In this document: positions 1 through 7,528 of the stretch, one piece after another | Numbering within the stretch: the first letter of the stretch is position 1 | Layout: every line of letters begins with the position of its first letter | Position numbers and translations under genes: made by a program | Notes under the pieces: model-generated | The model's input: only the letters and a program-made list of their open reading frames with translations | What the model was told of the DNA's origin: nothing | The model's database searches: none | NCBI GenBank assembly: GCA_026388765.1 | Contig: JAPLJC010000049.1 | Location: 1 to 43,484, forward strand | Source: Deltaproteobacteria bacterium | Lineage (GTDB): Bacteria; Desulfobacterota; Desulfobaccia; Desulfobaccales; 0-14-0-80-60-11 | Direction of reading: 5' to 3' | DNA: 43,484 nt

Positions 1-1638
1 CCCAGTCGAGATGGTCCACGCCTTAGTATTGGTGTCCATGCCGCTTATGACCTTGATTTGCTCGGGTAACACCCCTAGTTCCTCAGCCACGATCTGGGCA
101 GCCACGGTCTCATGCCCCTGTCCATGACAGGCGGTGCTCAGATCTATAGTTACCATGCCGCCATGGTCAATGTGGATGGTGGTCGCCTGGGCTGTACCTG
201 ACATCGGTCTCTTGCTCCGTACCTCTTCCGGCAAAGCCATCTGCATGTAGCCCATGTTCGAAGCGGAAGGGTCGATCCCCAAGGCGATGCCGATGCCGAT
301 CAGTTTACCCAGGCGCTGTTTTTCGTCCCTGAAGCGGCAGAGTTGTTCATAGTTGCTGATCTCCAGAAGCTTGTCCAAAGCCGCAGGATAATCACCCGAA
401 TCGTACACTCCCCCGCTCGGGGTGGTGTAAGGCATTTGCTCTGCTGTTATCAGGTTTGTTCTTCTGATTGCCACCGGATCAAGTCTCAGTTTGCCGGCCA
501 GGCTTTCGATGGCTCTTTCTATGACAAAGTAAAGATGCTGGCAGGCATAGCCGCGCACCGGGCCGGTCAATGATTTGTTGGTCACCACGATACAGGCGTC
601 CATTCTGACCGCGGCAATATCATAAGGTCCGTTCAGGTTCCCCAAAGGCCGCAGCACGCAACCCGGTTCGGGGGCTCTAATATAGCCGCCGACGTTATCG
701 ATGAACTTCATGTCGAGGCCGTGAATTTTACCTGCGCGGTTGGCGGCCAGGCGCACATAGGCCACTCTTTCGGTGGTGCTGCTACTGGCGGTCAGACTCT
801 CCATTCGGTCTTCGATCCATTTAACGGGTACTTTTGCCTTTTTGGCCGCGAGACAGATCAGGACGACATACGGATAAATCGCGATCTTCGTGCCGAAGGA
901 AGACCCGATATCAGCAGGGACAATCAAACGCAACTTGTTGGGGGGGGTCCTTAAAGCGGAACACATAACCGGGTGCATGGAAAATGGCCCGTGAAAATTG
1001 TTCCACGTGGTGAAGCTGTCCCGATCGGGCTCGTATTCAGCGATCACGCCGTAAGTTTCATTGGGATAGGAGGAATACTTGGGGAAAAACAGCTTTTCCT
1101 CAACAACTATTTCCGCCTCTCCAAAAACCTGATCCACTTCGCCATAGCTGTAAACCTTATGGAAGGCGATATTGTCGCCATGCTCTTCGTGGAGAACCGG
1201 GGCATCCGGCTGCATCGCGGCCTCCGGATCTACCACCGCGTCCAGAGGCTCATACTCGACCTCCACGACTCCCAATGCATCTTCGGCGACGTAGCGGTCC
1301 GTAGCAACGACAACGGCGACGGGTTCCCCGACAAAACGCACTTTATCTATGGCACAAGAATAATACTTCATATTGTGGGGGCCGATCACTGGAAAAGGAT
1401 TCGACATCTCGGCAACTTCCCGGCCCGTCAGGACGGCGGTCACGCCCGGCATACTCAGAGCCTTATCAACCTTAATGCTTTTGATCCGTGCATGAGCATG
1501 AGGACTGCGGAGGATGGCGGCATGATGAATATTCGGTACCGGTTCGAGGTCGGCAATATAGCGACCGCGCCCCAGTACCAGTCGGTCGTCCTCTAATCTT
1601 TCCATAGGCTTGGACACCCAAAGCTTCTTTTTTTCCAT
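1..1638 (-). CDS. Molybdenum hydroxylase large (Mo-cofactor) subunit, partial
   Basis: This is the N-terminal 546 codons of a xanthine dehydrogenase/CO dehydrogenase-family catalytic subunit; the rest lies beyond position 1 (the family is usually 750-800 residues). I translated the minus strand from ATG at 1636-1638 and found no stop. Visible family marks are the N-terminal RLVLGRGRYIADL-type segment, FVGEPVAVVVATD, and DIGSSFGTKIAIYP. The Mo-site loop region reads GPVRGYACQHLYFVIE, followed by LRLDPVAIRRTNL. The loop matches neither the AYRCSFR form of true CO dehydrogenase nor AYRGAGR, so CO is unlikely as substrate. The catalytic Glu region is outside the window. It is the last visible gene of operon A, after the FAD and 2Fe-2S subunits in the order medium-small-large. 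The complex should be cytoplasmic and hydroxylate or reduce a substrate that I cannot name. Confidence 0.9.
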   Translation of the reverse strand, partial: MEKKKLWVSKPMERLEDDRLVLGRGRYIADLEPVPNIHHAAILRSPHAHARIKSIKVDKALSMPGVTAVLTGREVAEMSNPFPVIGPHNMKYYSCAIDKVRFVGEPVAVVVATDRYVAEDALGVVEVEYEPLDAVVDPEAAMQPDAPVLHEEHGDNIAFHKVYSYGEVDQVFGEAEIVVEEKLFFPKYSSYPNETYGVIAEYEPDRDSFTTWNNFHGPFSMHPVMCSALRTPPNKLRLIVPADIGSSFGTKIAIYPYVVLICLAAKKAKVPVKWIEDRMESLTASSSTTERVAYVRLAANRAGKIHGLDMKFIDNVGGYIRAPEPGCVLRPLGNLNGPYDIAAVRMDACIVVTNKSLTGPVRGYACQHLYFVIERAIESLAGKLRLDPVAIRRTNLITAEQMPYTTPSGGVYDSGDYPAALDKLLEISNYEQLCRFRDEKQRLGKLIGIGIALGIDPSASNMGYMQMALPEEVRSKRPMSGTAQATTIHIDHGGMVTIDLSTACHGQGHETVAAQIVAEELGVLPEQIKVISGMDTNTKAWTISTG

Positions 1639-1789
1639 GGCAAATCATCCTTCCCCTGTACTTTTCGACAGCACCTGCGTTAGGCCTATGGTGCGGGGCT
1701 CGCTAGGTAAATTAATCAGCGTCTGCACCAGGATCTTCTCCCGTAAGGGTGGCAAAGAACTCCGTCGTCTTTCAACGCCTACCACTTCC

Positions 1790-2305
1790 CTACGGGGCTT
1801 CAGATGGCTTTTTTTTTCCGGAGAGCTCTGTCGCTGCACCTTCGATGGCCTCAACAATGTTATCGTAACAGCCGCAACGGCACATATTGCCGGCAATCGC
1901 CCCTTTGATGTCCTCCCTGCCGGGGTTAGGACTTTTTTTGAGGAGGTCGTAAGCATTCACCAGCATTCCGGGCGTACAGAAACCACACTGAAGGGCGTGC
2001 TGCTTCTTAAATGCCTTTTGCAGCGGGTGTAAACCACCCTGCTGGCCCAAACCCTCAATGGTGGTGATCTCGGCCCCGTCTGCCTGGACCGCCAGTACCA
2101 GGCAACTGTTTACTGCCTCTCCATTTAGAATCACGGTGCAGTTTCCACATACCCCGTGCTCGCAGCCGATATGGGTCCCGGTCAATCCCAAATCCTCCCG
2201 GATTACATCAACCAGAAGCCGGCGAGCCTCTACTTCTATTTCAGACTCCTGCCCATTGACTTGCAAACGGATCATATGCCTGCTGCTTTTGTTCATCGCG
2301 CTCAT
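1790..2305 (-). CDS. Molybdenum hydroxylase small subunit, two [2Fe-2S] clusters
   Basis: A 171-residue CoxS/XdhC-type ferredoxin subunit that passes electrons between the Mo site and FAD. The plant-type cluster ligands are C48, C53, C56 and C68 (CEHGVCGNC then C). The second cluster uses CGFC (C107, C110) and the CRC of GNMCRCGCY (C142, C144). Most family members have CRCTGY at the last site. Here it is CRCGCY, which adds a cysteine at 146; CRCG variants are known in isoquinoline-oxidoreductase-like members. The start lies 6 bp after the stop of the FAD subunit; a second ATG sits three codons in. The 150 bp between this gene and the large subunit shows no gene. Confidence 0.93.
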   Translation of the reverse strand: MSAMNKSSRHMIRLQVNGQESEIEVEARRLLVDVIREDLGLTGTHIGCEHGVCGNCTVILNGEAVNSCLVLAVQADGAEITTIEGLGQQGGLHPLQKAFKKQHALQCGFCTPGMLVNAYDLLKKSPNPGREDIKGAIAGNMCRCGCYDNIVEAIEGAATELSGKKKPSEAP

Positions 2306-2311
2306 CGGGAA

Positions 2312-3187
2312 CTATTGCCTCCCTTCGCTAGCTCTGTGATGTGCCTCTTTTAAAGCTCTCTTGGTAACAACGCCGGCCATGGCGCGCCGGTAAGCTTTCG
2401 TTCCATGCAGGTCCGATTCTGGTTCCACCTGCTCCGAGATCAAGTCAGCAACCTTTGCCAAGAGATCGTCAGTCAACTCTTGGCCTCGGATAGTTTCTTC
2501 AGCCTGGAGCGGTTTCAAAGGGGCCGGCGAACATCCCATTATGCCCAAATGCACGTCGACTACCCTATTTTGCGATAACTGCAGCAGACAGACAGCCCCG
2601 GCGATAGCAAAAAAATTCTCCTTGCGGGCCAGTTCCTGGACGCTCCAGCCGCAACGAGGCGGAGAGACGGGCACTCTTAGCGCCGTCAGGATGTCAGTCG
2701 GTTGCAAGGTCGTCATCATAAAGCCTAAAAAAAACTCTGCCGGTTTCAACCAGTGCTCACCTCCAGGACCTTCAATCTTGATATCAGCATCTAACGCTGT
2801 CACGACTGTGGGAAACTCGGCAGCCGGGTCGGCATGGGCGACGCTGCCGCCGATGGTGCCACGATTTCTGACCTGACGGTGGGCAATATGTCCGGCGGCC
2901 TCGGCCAACAGTGGACATTTTTCCTGAACCAGCGTTGAGGTCATTATCCTTTGATGCGTTACCATGGCGCCAATTTCAAGGAAGCCGTTTACCTCACGAA
3001 TTTGCTTCATCCCGTCGATGTTGCGAAGATCGATGAGGGTTTCCGGAGTGGCCAGGCGCATATTCATCAAGGGGAGGAGACTTTGTCCTCCGGCTATAAT
3101 TTTGCTGGTTCCGTGGTTACGTTCAAGCAAGGTGATGGCTTCCTTAAGGCTTTCAGGCGCAAAATAGTTAAAAGGGGCTGGTTTCAT
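2312..3187 (-). CDS. Molybdenum hydroxylase medium (FAD) subunit
   Basis: A 291-residue CoxM/XdhB-type subunit that binds FAD in the heterotrimeric molybdenum hydroxylase. The FAD signatures are AGGQSLLPLM near residue 35 and RNRGTIGGSVAHADPAAE near residue 105. The C-terminal half is the CO dehydrogenase flavoprotein C-terminal domain. The length matches CoxM and lacks the insert that carries an extra 4Fe-4S cluster in 4-hydroxybenzoyl-CoA reductase. I chose ATG at 3187 over one 24 bp upstream because GAGGAGG lies about 7 bases before it and the protein then begins MKPAPFNYFAP as in relatives. It follows the CoxG-like gene in operon A. Confidence 0.93.
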   Translation of the reverse strand: MKPAPFNYFAPESLKEAITLLERNHGTSKIIAGGQSLLPLMNMRLATPETLIDLRNIDGMKQIREVNGFLEIGAMVTHQRIMTSTLVQEKCPLLAEAAGHIAHRQVRNRGTIGGSVAHADPAAEFPTVVTALDADIKIEGPGGEHWLKPAEFFLGFMMTTLQPTDILTALRVPVSPPRCGWSVQELARKENFFAIAGAVCLLQLSQNRVVDVHLGIMGCSPAPLKPLQAEETIRGQELTDDLLAKVADLISEQVEPESDLHGTKAYRRAMAGVVTKRALKEAHHRASEGRQ

Positions 3188-3261
3188 GGGGTCGTCCTCC
3201 TCACAATGCAAGACCGTCTAATCAAGCAGAAATCATCTGGAAAATAGCAGCATGACCTCCA

Positions 3262-3771
3262 TCAGGTTTCATCTGTCTTTCCCATGATTCTTTTGAGCTT
3301 TTCAAAGAAGCCCGGCTGATATTCAGCCCTTTTCAATTTCAGTTGCTTGTCCATTTCTTTGAAGAACTGTTCGGCCATGATTTTTGAGATACCGCCGATC
3401 ATCCGTTGGCCGATGGCGGCAATCTTCCCACCCACCATTATATCGAAATCATATCTCAGCACCGTGGCCGTAGGATTCTTGGCCTCGAACTCGATTAGTC
3501 CCTCGCCGCTGACAAATCCCGAGGCGCCGTTACCCTCCACGACCATCTTATATTGGTGCGGAAACATCTTGTCCGTTATCTGTACTGTCCCTGTGTAGTT
3601 ACCTTTTATAGCAGCAATCCCCAGACTGAGTTCCGCCTTGTAGGTATTTTCATCGATTAAATCTATCTTCTTACAGCCTGGTATGCTGGCCCTAAGAGCT
3701 TCGGGGGTCAGAAAATGGTACCAAAGCTCTTCTCGGCTGACCTGAAACTCATAATAGTTTTTTATCTTCAT
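3262..3771 (-). CDS. CoxG-like SRPBCC-fold protein
   Basis: A 169-residue protein of the CO dehydrogenase subunit G family (START/SRPBCC fold). The N-terminus fits the fold (YYEFQVSREELWYHFLTPEALRASIPGCK), followed by GNYTGTVQI and SGEGLIEFE segments and a C-terminal helix with a basic tail. In aerobic carboxydotrophs CoxG is linked to membrane attachment and assembly of CO dehydrogenase, and homologues accompany many other molybdenum hydroxylases. Here it precedes the FAD, 2Fe-2S and Mo subunits in one operon, so an assembly or anchoring role for that enzyme is the natural inference. Confidence 0.88.
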   Translation of the reverse strand: MKIKNYYEFQVSREELWYHFLTPEALRASIPGCKKIDLIDENTYKAELSLGIAAIKGNYTGTVQITDKMFPHQYKMVVEGNGASGFVSGEGLIEFEAKNPTATVLRYDFDIMVGGKIAAIGQRMIGGISKIMAEQFFKEMDKQLKLKRAEYQPGFFEKLKRIMGKTDET

Positions 3772-3787
3772 CGGCGACTTCCTGCTT

Positions 3788-4483
3788 TTAATTCTTTAAT
3801 TTTATTCTTGCATCCAGGACAAAACACCCGTCGGGAAACGCTTGCACCGGGTTGAAATCTATTTCTGCTAGCTGTGGGATCTCCGTTAAAAGCCTGCCGG
3901 TATTGACAATCACCTGACAAACTGCCTCGAGGTCGCAGGCTGGTCTGCCTCTCACACCCTTGAGGATTTCATATGCCATCGTTTCTTCAAGTTGGCGCCG
4001 GGCTTCTTCTTGATCCAACGGGGCCAGGCGAAAAGATACATCCTTGAAGACTTCGATGAGAATGCCTCCCGAGCCAAACATGACCACCGGCCCGAACTGC
4101 GGGTTATCGGCCCCACCTACGGCGACCTCTACTCCGGCGGACATTGACTGCTGCACCAAGATACCGCTTATCGGCACGCCGCCCGCCTTCTCCCGAACAT
4201 TTTTCAACAGCCGGTCGAAGCCCTCATCAAGCTCTTGTGGTGTTCTCAGATCCAAAATAACCCCACCAACCTCCGATTTATGTATCACTTCCGGTGAGAC
4301 AATTTTTATTACGACAGGGTAGCCAATCTCTTCGGCTGCGTGCAAACCTTCTTTTTTGGTCCGCACGAACGAAAATCGAGGATGGGGAATAGCAAATTCT
4401 GCACATATCTTATAAGCGTCCGGTTCTGGTATAAAGCCGTAACCATTACTATAACATGATGCAATAATATCTTCATATTTCAT
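3788..4483 (-). CDS. ADP-forming acyl-CoA synthetase, beta (ATP-grasp) subunit
   Basis: A 231-residue ATP-grasp subunit of the NDP-forming acetyl/acyl-CoA synthetase family. It has the ATP-grasp core: EEIGYPVVIKIVSPEVIHKSEVGGV near residues 50-75, VMFGSGGILIEVFKDVSFRLAPL in the middle, and EIDFNPVQAF near the C-terminus. It pairs with the alpha subunit immediately upstream, 38 bp away. The complex interconverts acyl-CoA + ADP + phosphate and acid + CoA + ATP, so in an anaerobe it usually recovers ATP from acetyl-CoA or another acyl-CoA. The size is normal for a split beta subunit. Confidence 0.93.
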   Translation of the reverse strand: MKYEDIIASCYSNGYGFIPEPDAYKICAEFAIPHPRFSFVRTKKEGLHAAEEIGYPVVIKIVSPEVIHKSEVGGVILDLRTPQELDEGFDRLLKNVREKAGGVPISGILVQQSMSAGVEVAVGGADNPQFGPVVMFGSGGILIEVFKDVSFRLAPLDQEEARRQLEETMAYEILKGVRGRPACDLEAVCQVIVNTGRLLTEIPQLAEIDFNPVQAFPDGCFVLDARIKLKN

Positions 4484-4521
4484 TTTTTTCTTTTCTCCTT
4501 TATCTTGACCGGGTTTAACCG

Positions 4522-5958
4522 TTACTTGCTAACGCGTGCCTGGTACTGGCTATAGGTCACCAGGTTGGCCATAACCTTGGCGGCAACGTCGGGATATTCC
4601 AAAGTGGGCAACCCATTGGCCTCCAGGATTTTGCGCCCTTCAGCAACGGCATAGCCATAGCCCAAGACGGCGAGAACAGGTTTCCTCTGCTCCTCTGGAA
4701 AAGACTGGTAGGCTGCGACTAGGTTTTCAGCCAGCTTTCTCTCGTCCAGAAAGGCGGGGGGCGTAGTGAGATAGATGAGACCGTCAACGTTCGGGTCTGA
4801 CAAGACGATCTTCAGGACTTCTTGATGGAGCTCTTCATTCACGGCCCCGGTCATGTCTGTATAGCCGCGTGGCCTGTCTACCGTAGCCGTCGGCGCCAGA
4901 GTAGCCCGCAGATTTTCCTTGGTCGTCTCAGCAATCTGCGCCATCCGGATCTGTTTGGCGCGGCTTAATTCATCCAGGCAAATGGTTCCCGGACCACCGA
5001 CGACTGTCAGGATGTAGATCCGATTGCCTCTCGGCCTTGGCAACTTGCCAAAAGCGCGACAGGTATCATAGAATTCCGCCACCGTCGCAGCCCGAATGAC
5101 TCCTGCCTGCCGGAAAGCGCCATCATAGATGGCATCGCTGCCGGCAATGGAGCCCGTATGGGTCTGAGCGGCCTGAGAGCCGAGTTCGGTCTTACCTGCC
5201 TTAAAGGCAACGATCGGTTTCCTCTTTGATACCTCAGTAGCAGCTTCAATCAATTCCCTGGCATTGCCGATGCCCTCCAGATAAAGGGCGATGACTCGAG
5301 TTCTTTCGTCTTTCCCGAGGTATCTGAGAAGTTCAATGGCGTTGACGTCCGCCATGTTTCCCATTGATACGTACTTATTAAGCCCGACCAGACCCAGAGG
5401 ATGGGCCCACTCCAGGTAGGATACCGAGAAGGCCCCGCTTTGGGCAATGAAGGAGAGTCCGCCCCTCGGGTAGCGGCCCACATCAAAGGTAGTGTTCACT
5501 CCGCTATAGGTATCCATGATCCCCTGGCAGTTGGGCCCAACCAGTCTTATACCGTTCGCCACCAGGATTTCTCTCAGCTCTTGTTCTCTCTGCCTGCCGT
5601 CGGCACCGTGTTCGCTGAAGCCGGCGGAGACCACGACCACGCCGGCCACATCCCCTTTCTCTTTTTTCCTGGCGACGATTTCTTTGGCGGCGTCCACGCA
5701 GGCCGCAGCCGGAAGAACGACAACCACCAAATCCACCAGCCCTGGAACTTCTCCAATATTCTTGTAGCACTTAAGGCCCGAGATGGTCGTTGCCGAGGGG
5801 TTGACCGGATAAATGGCCCCTTGGTAATCCATTTCCAGCGCAAATAAGATAATCTGATTGCCCGGCTTGCCTGGCACCGAAGACGCGCCAATAATCGCTA
5901 CCCCTCTCGCATTGAAGAGCATATCGAGCTGATCATGCCCCACTTCAGGTTGCTGCAT
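4522..5958 (-). CDS. ADP-forming acyl-CoA synthetase, alpha subunit
   Basis: A 478-residue alpha subunit of the NDP-forming acyl-CoA synthetase family and the first gene of operon A. It contains a CoA-binding Rossmann domain at the N-terminus (GVAIIGASSVPGKPG) and two succinyl-CoA-ligase-like domains. The phosphorylated histidine is probably H267 in AAQTHTGSIAG. The alpha and beta parts are separate genes here, unlike the fused form of many archaea and bacteria. Its promoter should be the sigma-54 element at 6213-6232, giving a leader of about 250 bases. Whether acetyl-CoA or an aromatic or branched acyl-CoA is the substrate cannot be read from the sequence. Confidence 0.93.
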   Translation of the reverse strand: MQQPEVGHDQLDMLFNARGVAIIGASSVPGKPGNQIILFALEMDYQGAIYPVNPSATTISGLKCYKNIGEVPGLVDLVVVVLPAAACVDAAKEIVARKKEKGDVAGVVVVSAGFSEHGADGRQREQELREILVANGIRLVGPNCQGIMDTYSGVNTTFDVGRYPRGGLSFIAQSGAFSVSYLEWAHPLGLVGLNKYVSMGNMADVNAIELLRYLGKDERTRVIALYLEGIGNARELIEAATEVSKRKPIVAFKAGKTELGSQAAQTHTGSIAGSDAIYDGAFRQAGVIRAATVAEFYDTCRAFGKLPRPRGNRIYILTVVGGPGTICLDELSRAKQIRMAQIAETTKENLRATLAPTATVDRPRGYTDMTGAVNEELHQEVLKIVLSDPNVDGLIYLTTPPAFLDERKLAENLVAAYQSFPEEQRKPVLAVLGYGYAVAEGRKILEANGLPTLEYPDVAAKVMANLVTYSQYQARVSK

Positions 5959-6050
5959 TCTATTACTCCTTAAGTCAGCAGGTTTAGGTTGCGGTGCGAG
6001 CCTTGCTTATTCTTGCTCCATCCGGGTTTAGAATGGCCGAATCTTGATCA

Positions 6051-6069
6051 ATGATTGAGAATCAATCAT
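6051..6069. promoter_or_regulatory. Perfect 7-5-7 palindrome in the operon A leader
   Basis: ATGATTG, a 5-base centre and CAATCAT form a perfect inverted repeat about 90 bases before the start codon of the acyl-CoA synthetase alpha gene and inside its predicted leader. The core resembles a Fur box only loosely (about 10 of 19 positions by eye). It could be an operator or a small hairpin; there is no independent support. Confidence 0.3.
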
Positions 6070-6212
6070 CCCTTAGCCCGCGGGTTAGGGCCTGAAGAGG
6101 GATTGGCTGCCTTACGGACCCGGCGATGGTGACAACCGCTTCCCAGTATCCTAAGGCTCACCTTTGCCTAGATCGTTCTCTTTTCCAAGCAGCCCAAAAT
6201 ACTCTGACTGTG

Positions 6213-6232
6213 AAAAGCATTAAATATGCCAA
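6213..6232 (-). promoter_or_regulatory. Sigma-54 (-24/-12) promoter of operon A
   Basis: Read on the minus strand, TTGGCATATTTAATGCTTTT has GG and GC separated by exactly 10 bases, close to the TGGCA-N-TTGC consensus of RpoN promoters. The same 20 bases occur in front of operon B. Transcription should begin near 6205 and run leftward to the synthetase alpha gene. Confidence 0.8.
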
Positions 6233-6330
6233 AACCAACGGTTTATGCGGCTAATAGACTGATACACAAGGTTAATTTGGCCTTGAAAGTCTGCCTCTAT
6301 CGACACCTAAAATGTAAACTTTCAAAGAAC

Positions 6331-6348
6331 TGTTAACTATAGTTGACA
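6331..6348. promoter_or_regulatory. Activator-binding palindrome (UAS), copy 1
   Basis: TGTTAACTATAGTTGACA is an 18-bp palindrome with one mismatched pair. Its centre is about 110 bp upstream of the -24 element of operon A, a normal distance for an enhancer-binding-protein site. It is identical to the copy at 24406-24423. Confidence 0.75.
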
Positions 6349-6410
6349 TAAATATCTTGTAGCTATTTGTGATGAACCGGCGCTTAAACTGGCCGGCAAG
6401 GGGTGGGGTG

Positions 6411-6425
6411 ATGAAGAGCTGTTAG
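6411..6425 (+). pseudogene. Relic of the start of a sigma-54 activator gene
   Basis: ATGAAGAGCTGTTAG corresponds to the first codons of the activator gene at 24504 (ATGAAGGAGCTGTTAG) with one base lost, so the frame stops after four codons. No regulator-like sequence follows. This marks where the duplicated cassette was cut off or where a second regulator copy was deleted. Confidence 0.7.
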
Positions 6426-6613
6426 GTACCAAATTTTAAGTTAGGATGGGGGTCAAGTCAAGCCAGAGGTCCTGGCGGAGCCTAGCTTAGCCAGGTGCTG
6501 GCGGCCTATAACCCAAGCCACTGTGAGCGCCTAACGTATTGTATTCCCGCTGCCAAGTCCTCACTTAACCGGACCGGCAGACGCATTGCCGCCAGCCTGT
6601 TTTCCCGAGCTTT

Positions 6614-7258
6614 TCAATAACCCAAATCCTCGCCTACCAGTTTGACGTGAATCCGGGAATCCTGCACTTGGCCCTCGATGATCAGCCACATATTGCAGAT
6701 CCTGGCGGGGCTTTGGCAATCGTGGCAGAGGCCGGTTTCCCGGCAAGGTGTCTCCCTATTGACGCGGATGGCATTGATGGGAGCGGCATGGTATTTAACC
6801 CGGGCGATCGCGGCATCCAGATCGGGGACCACCTTGTTCATGCCCACCACCAGGATGACCTTCCTGGGGCCGAAACACATGGCCGCCACCCGGTTGCCGG
6901 TGGCATCCAGGTTGACCAGCCTGCCGTCCAGCGTCAGGGCGTTGGAACTGGCCACCATGTAATCCGCAGTCAGTCCCTTAAGCCGCAGGGCATGGGCCTC
7001 TTCGGGCGTGAGGCCGGGGACGAAGGGATCAATCACCACCACGCCTGGTTCCTTGGCCAGTTCATCCCATAACCCCATTTCCACCAGAGACATGGAGCCA
7101 CAACGGCTTACCCTGGAACCTGCCGGAATCATGGCGATAATCTCTTCCCTGGCCTGTGCGGCCGTGGGGGCATAGCTGGCCTCCATCCTTCTCTTGGCCA
7201 GCTGCTTAATCAGGTGTGCGGCCAGTTTTTCCCGGTATTCGATCTGGTGGGCATCCAT
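6614..7258 (-). CDS. LUD-domain protein (lactate-utilisation-like, DUF162)
   Basis: A 214-residue LUD-domain protein. Visible family features are the N-terminal helix region, RVSRCGSMSLVEMGL, the ASSNALTLDGRLVNLDATGNRVAAMCFGPRKVILVVGMNKVV core, and a C-terminal CRETGLCHDCQSPARICN cluster of cysteines found in many stand-alone LUD proteins. I chose ATG at 7258 because AGGAG lies about 7 bases upstream; an upstream ATG would add 26 unrelated residues. LUD proteins occur in L-lactate oxidation (LutB/LutC) and in many anaerobe loci of unknown role. Here it closes operon C, next to a CoA ligase and an aldehyde dehydrogenase, without LutA or LutB partners, so a lactate role is not supported. Confidence 0.88.
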   Translation of the reverse strand: MDAHQIEYREKLAAHLIKQLAKRRMEASYAPTAAQAREEIIAMIPAGSRVSRCGSMSLVEMGLWDELAKEPGVVVIDPFVPGLTPEEAHALRLKGLTADYMVASSNALTLDGRLVNLDATGNRVAAMCFGPRKVILVVGMNKVVPDLDAAIARVKYHAAPINAIRVNRETPCRETGLCHDCQSPARICNMWLIIEGQVQDSRIHVKLVGEDLGY

Positions 7259-7528
7259 GCTGTCTCCTGTTTGCCCCTGCCGGTGGAATCCCGACGGACC
7301 TGCCATCATCCCGGTTTCGCCAGAGGCCTGGGGCAACGTTCTTGAAGGGGCCGTCGAGCTCGGCGGTAGCGAGAAAGCCGGCTTCCAGATCCCGGGCTCG
7401 CGGCATCGTGGCCAGGCACTCGGCTTCGCTGGCGCCGCGCTGATACGCCCACAAGGCAGGCCCAGGCCGAGGACCGGGACCCACAGCTCCTGGGAGCCAG
7501 GAAAGCGAATTCCCTGATCCGCCTGACC

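Larger units (their letters stand above)
6181..6426. repeat. Direct repeat, copy 1 (regulatory cassette of operon A)
   Basis: This stretch aligns along its whole length with 24241-24521 in the same orientation, with small indels. Two blocks are identical: 27 bp over the sigma-54 promoter (6212-6238) and 29 bp over the palindrome (6325-6353). The copy ends at the first codons of the regulator gene. Conservation of only these two blocks suggests that they are the working parts. Confidence 0.9.
5959..6613. other. Intergenic region with duplicated regulatory cassette
   Basis: 655 bases without a gene. From left to right it holds the operon A leader with a 7-5-7 palindrome, the minus-strand sigma-54 promoter, the 18-bp palindrome and the relic of a regulator start, each listed separately. 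From about 6430 to 6613, upstream of the LUD gene's stop, I see no further structure. Confidence 0.8.

Noticed and set aside
1-3771. Annotation of the molybdenum hydroxylase as aerobic CO dehydrogenase (coxMSL)
   Set aside because: The large subunit lacks the AYRCSFR loop; the CoxG-like neighbour is not specific to CO oxidation.
6614-7258. Lactate utilisation operon
   Set aside because: Only one LUD-domain gene is present, with no LutA or LutB and no lactate permease beside it.
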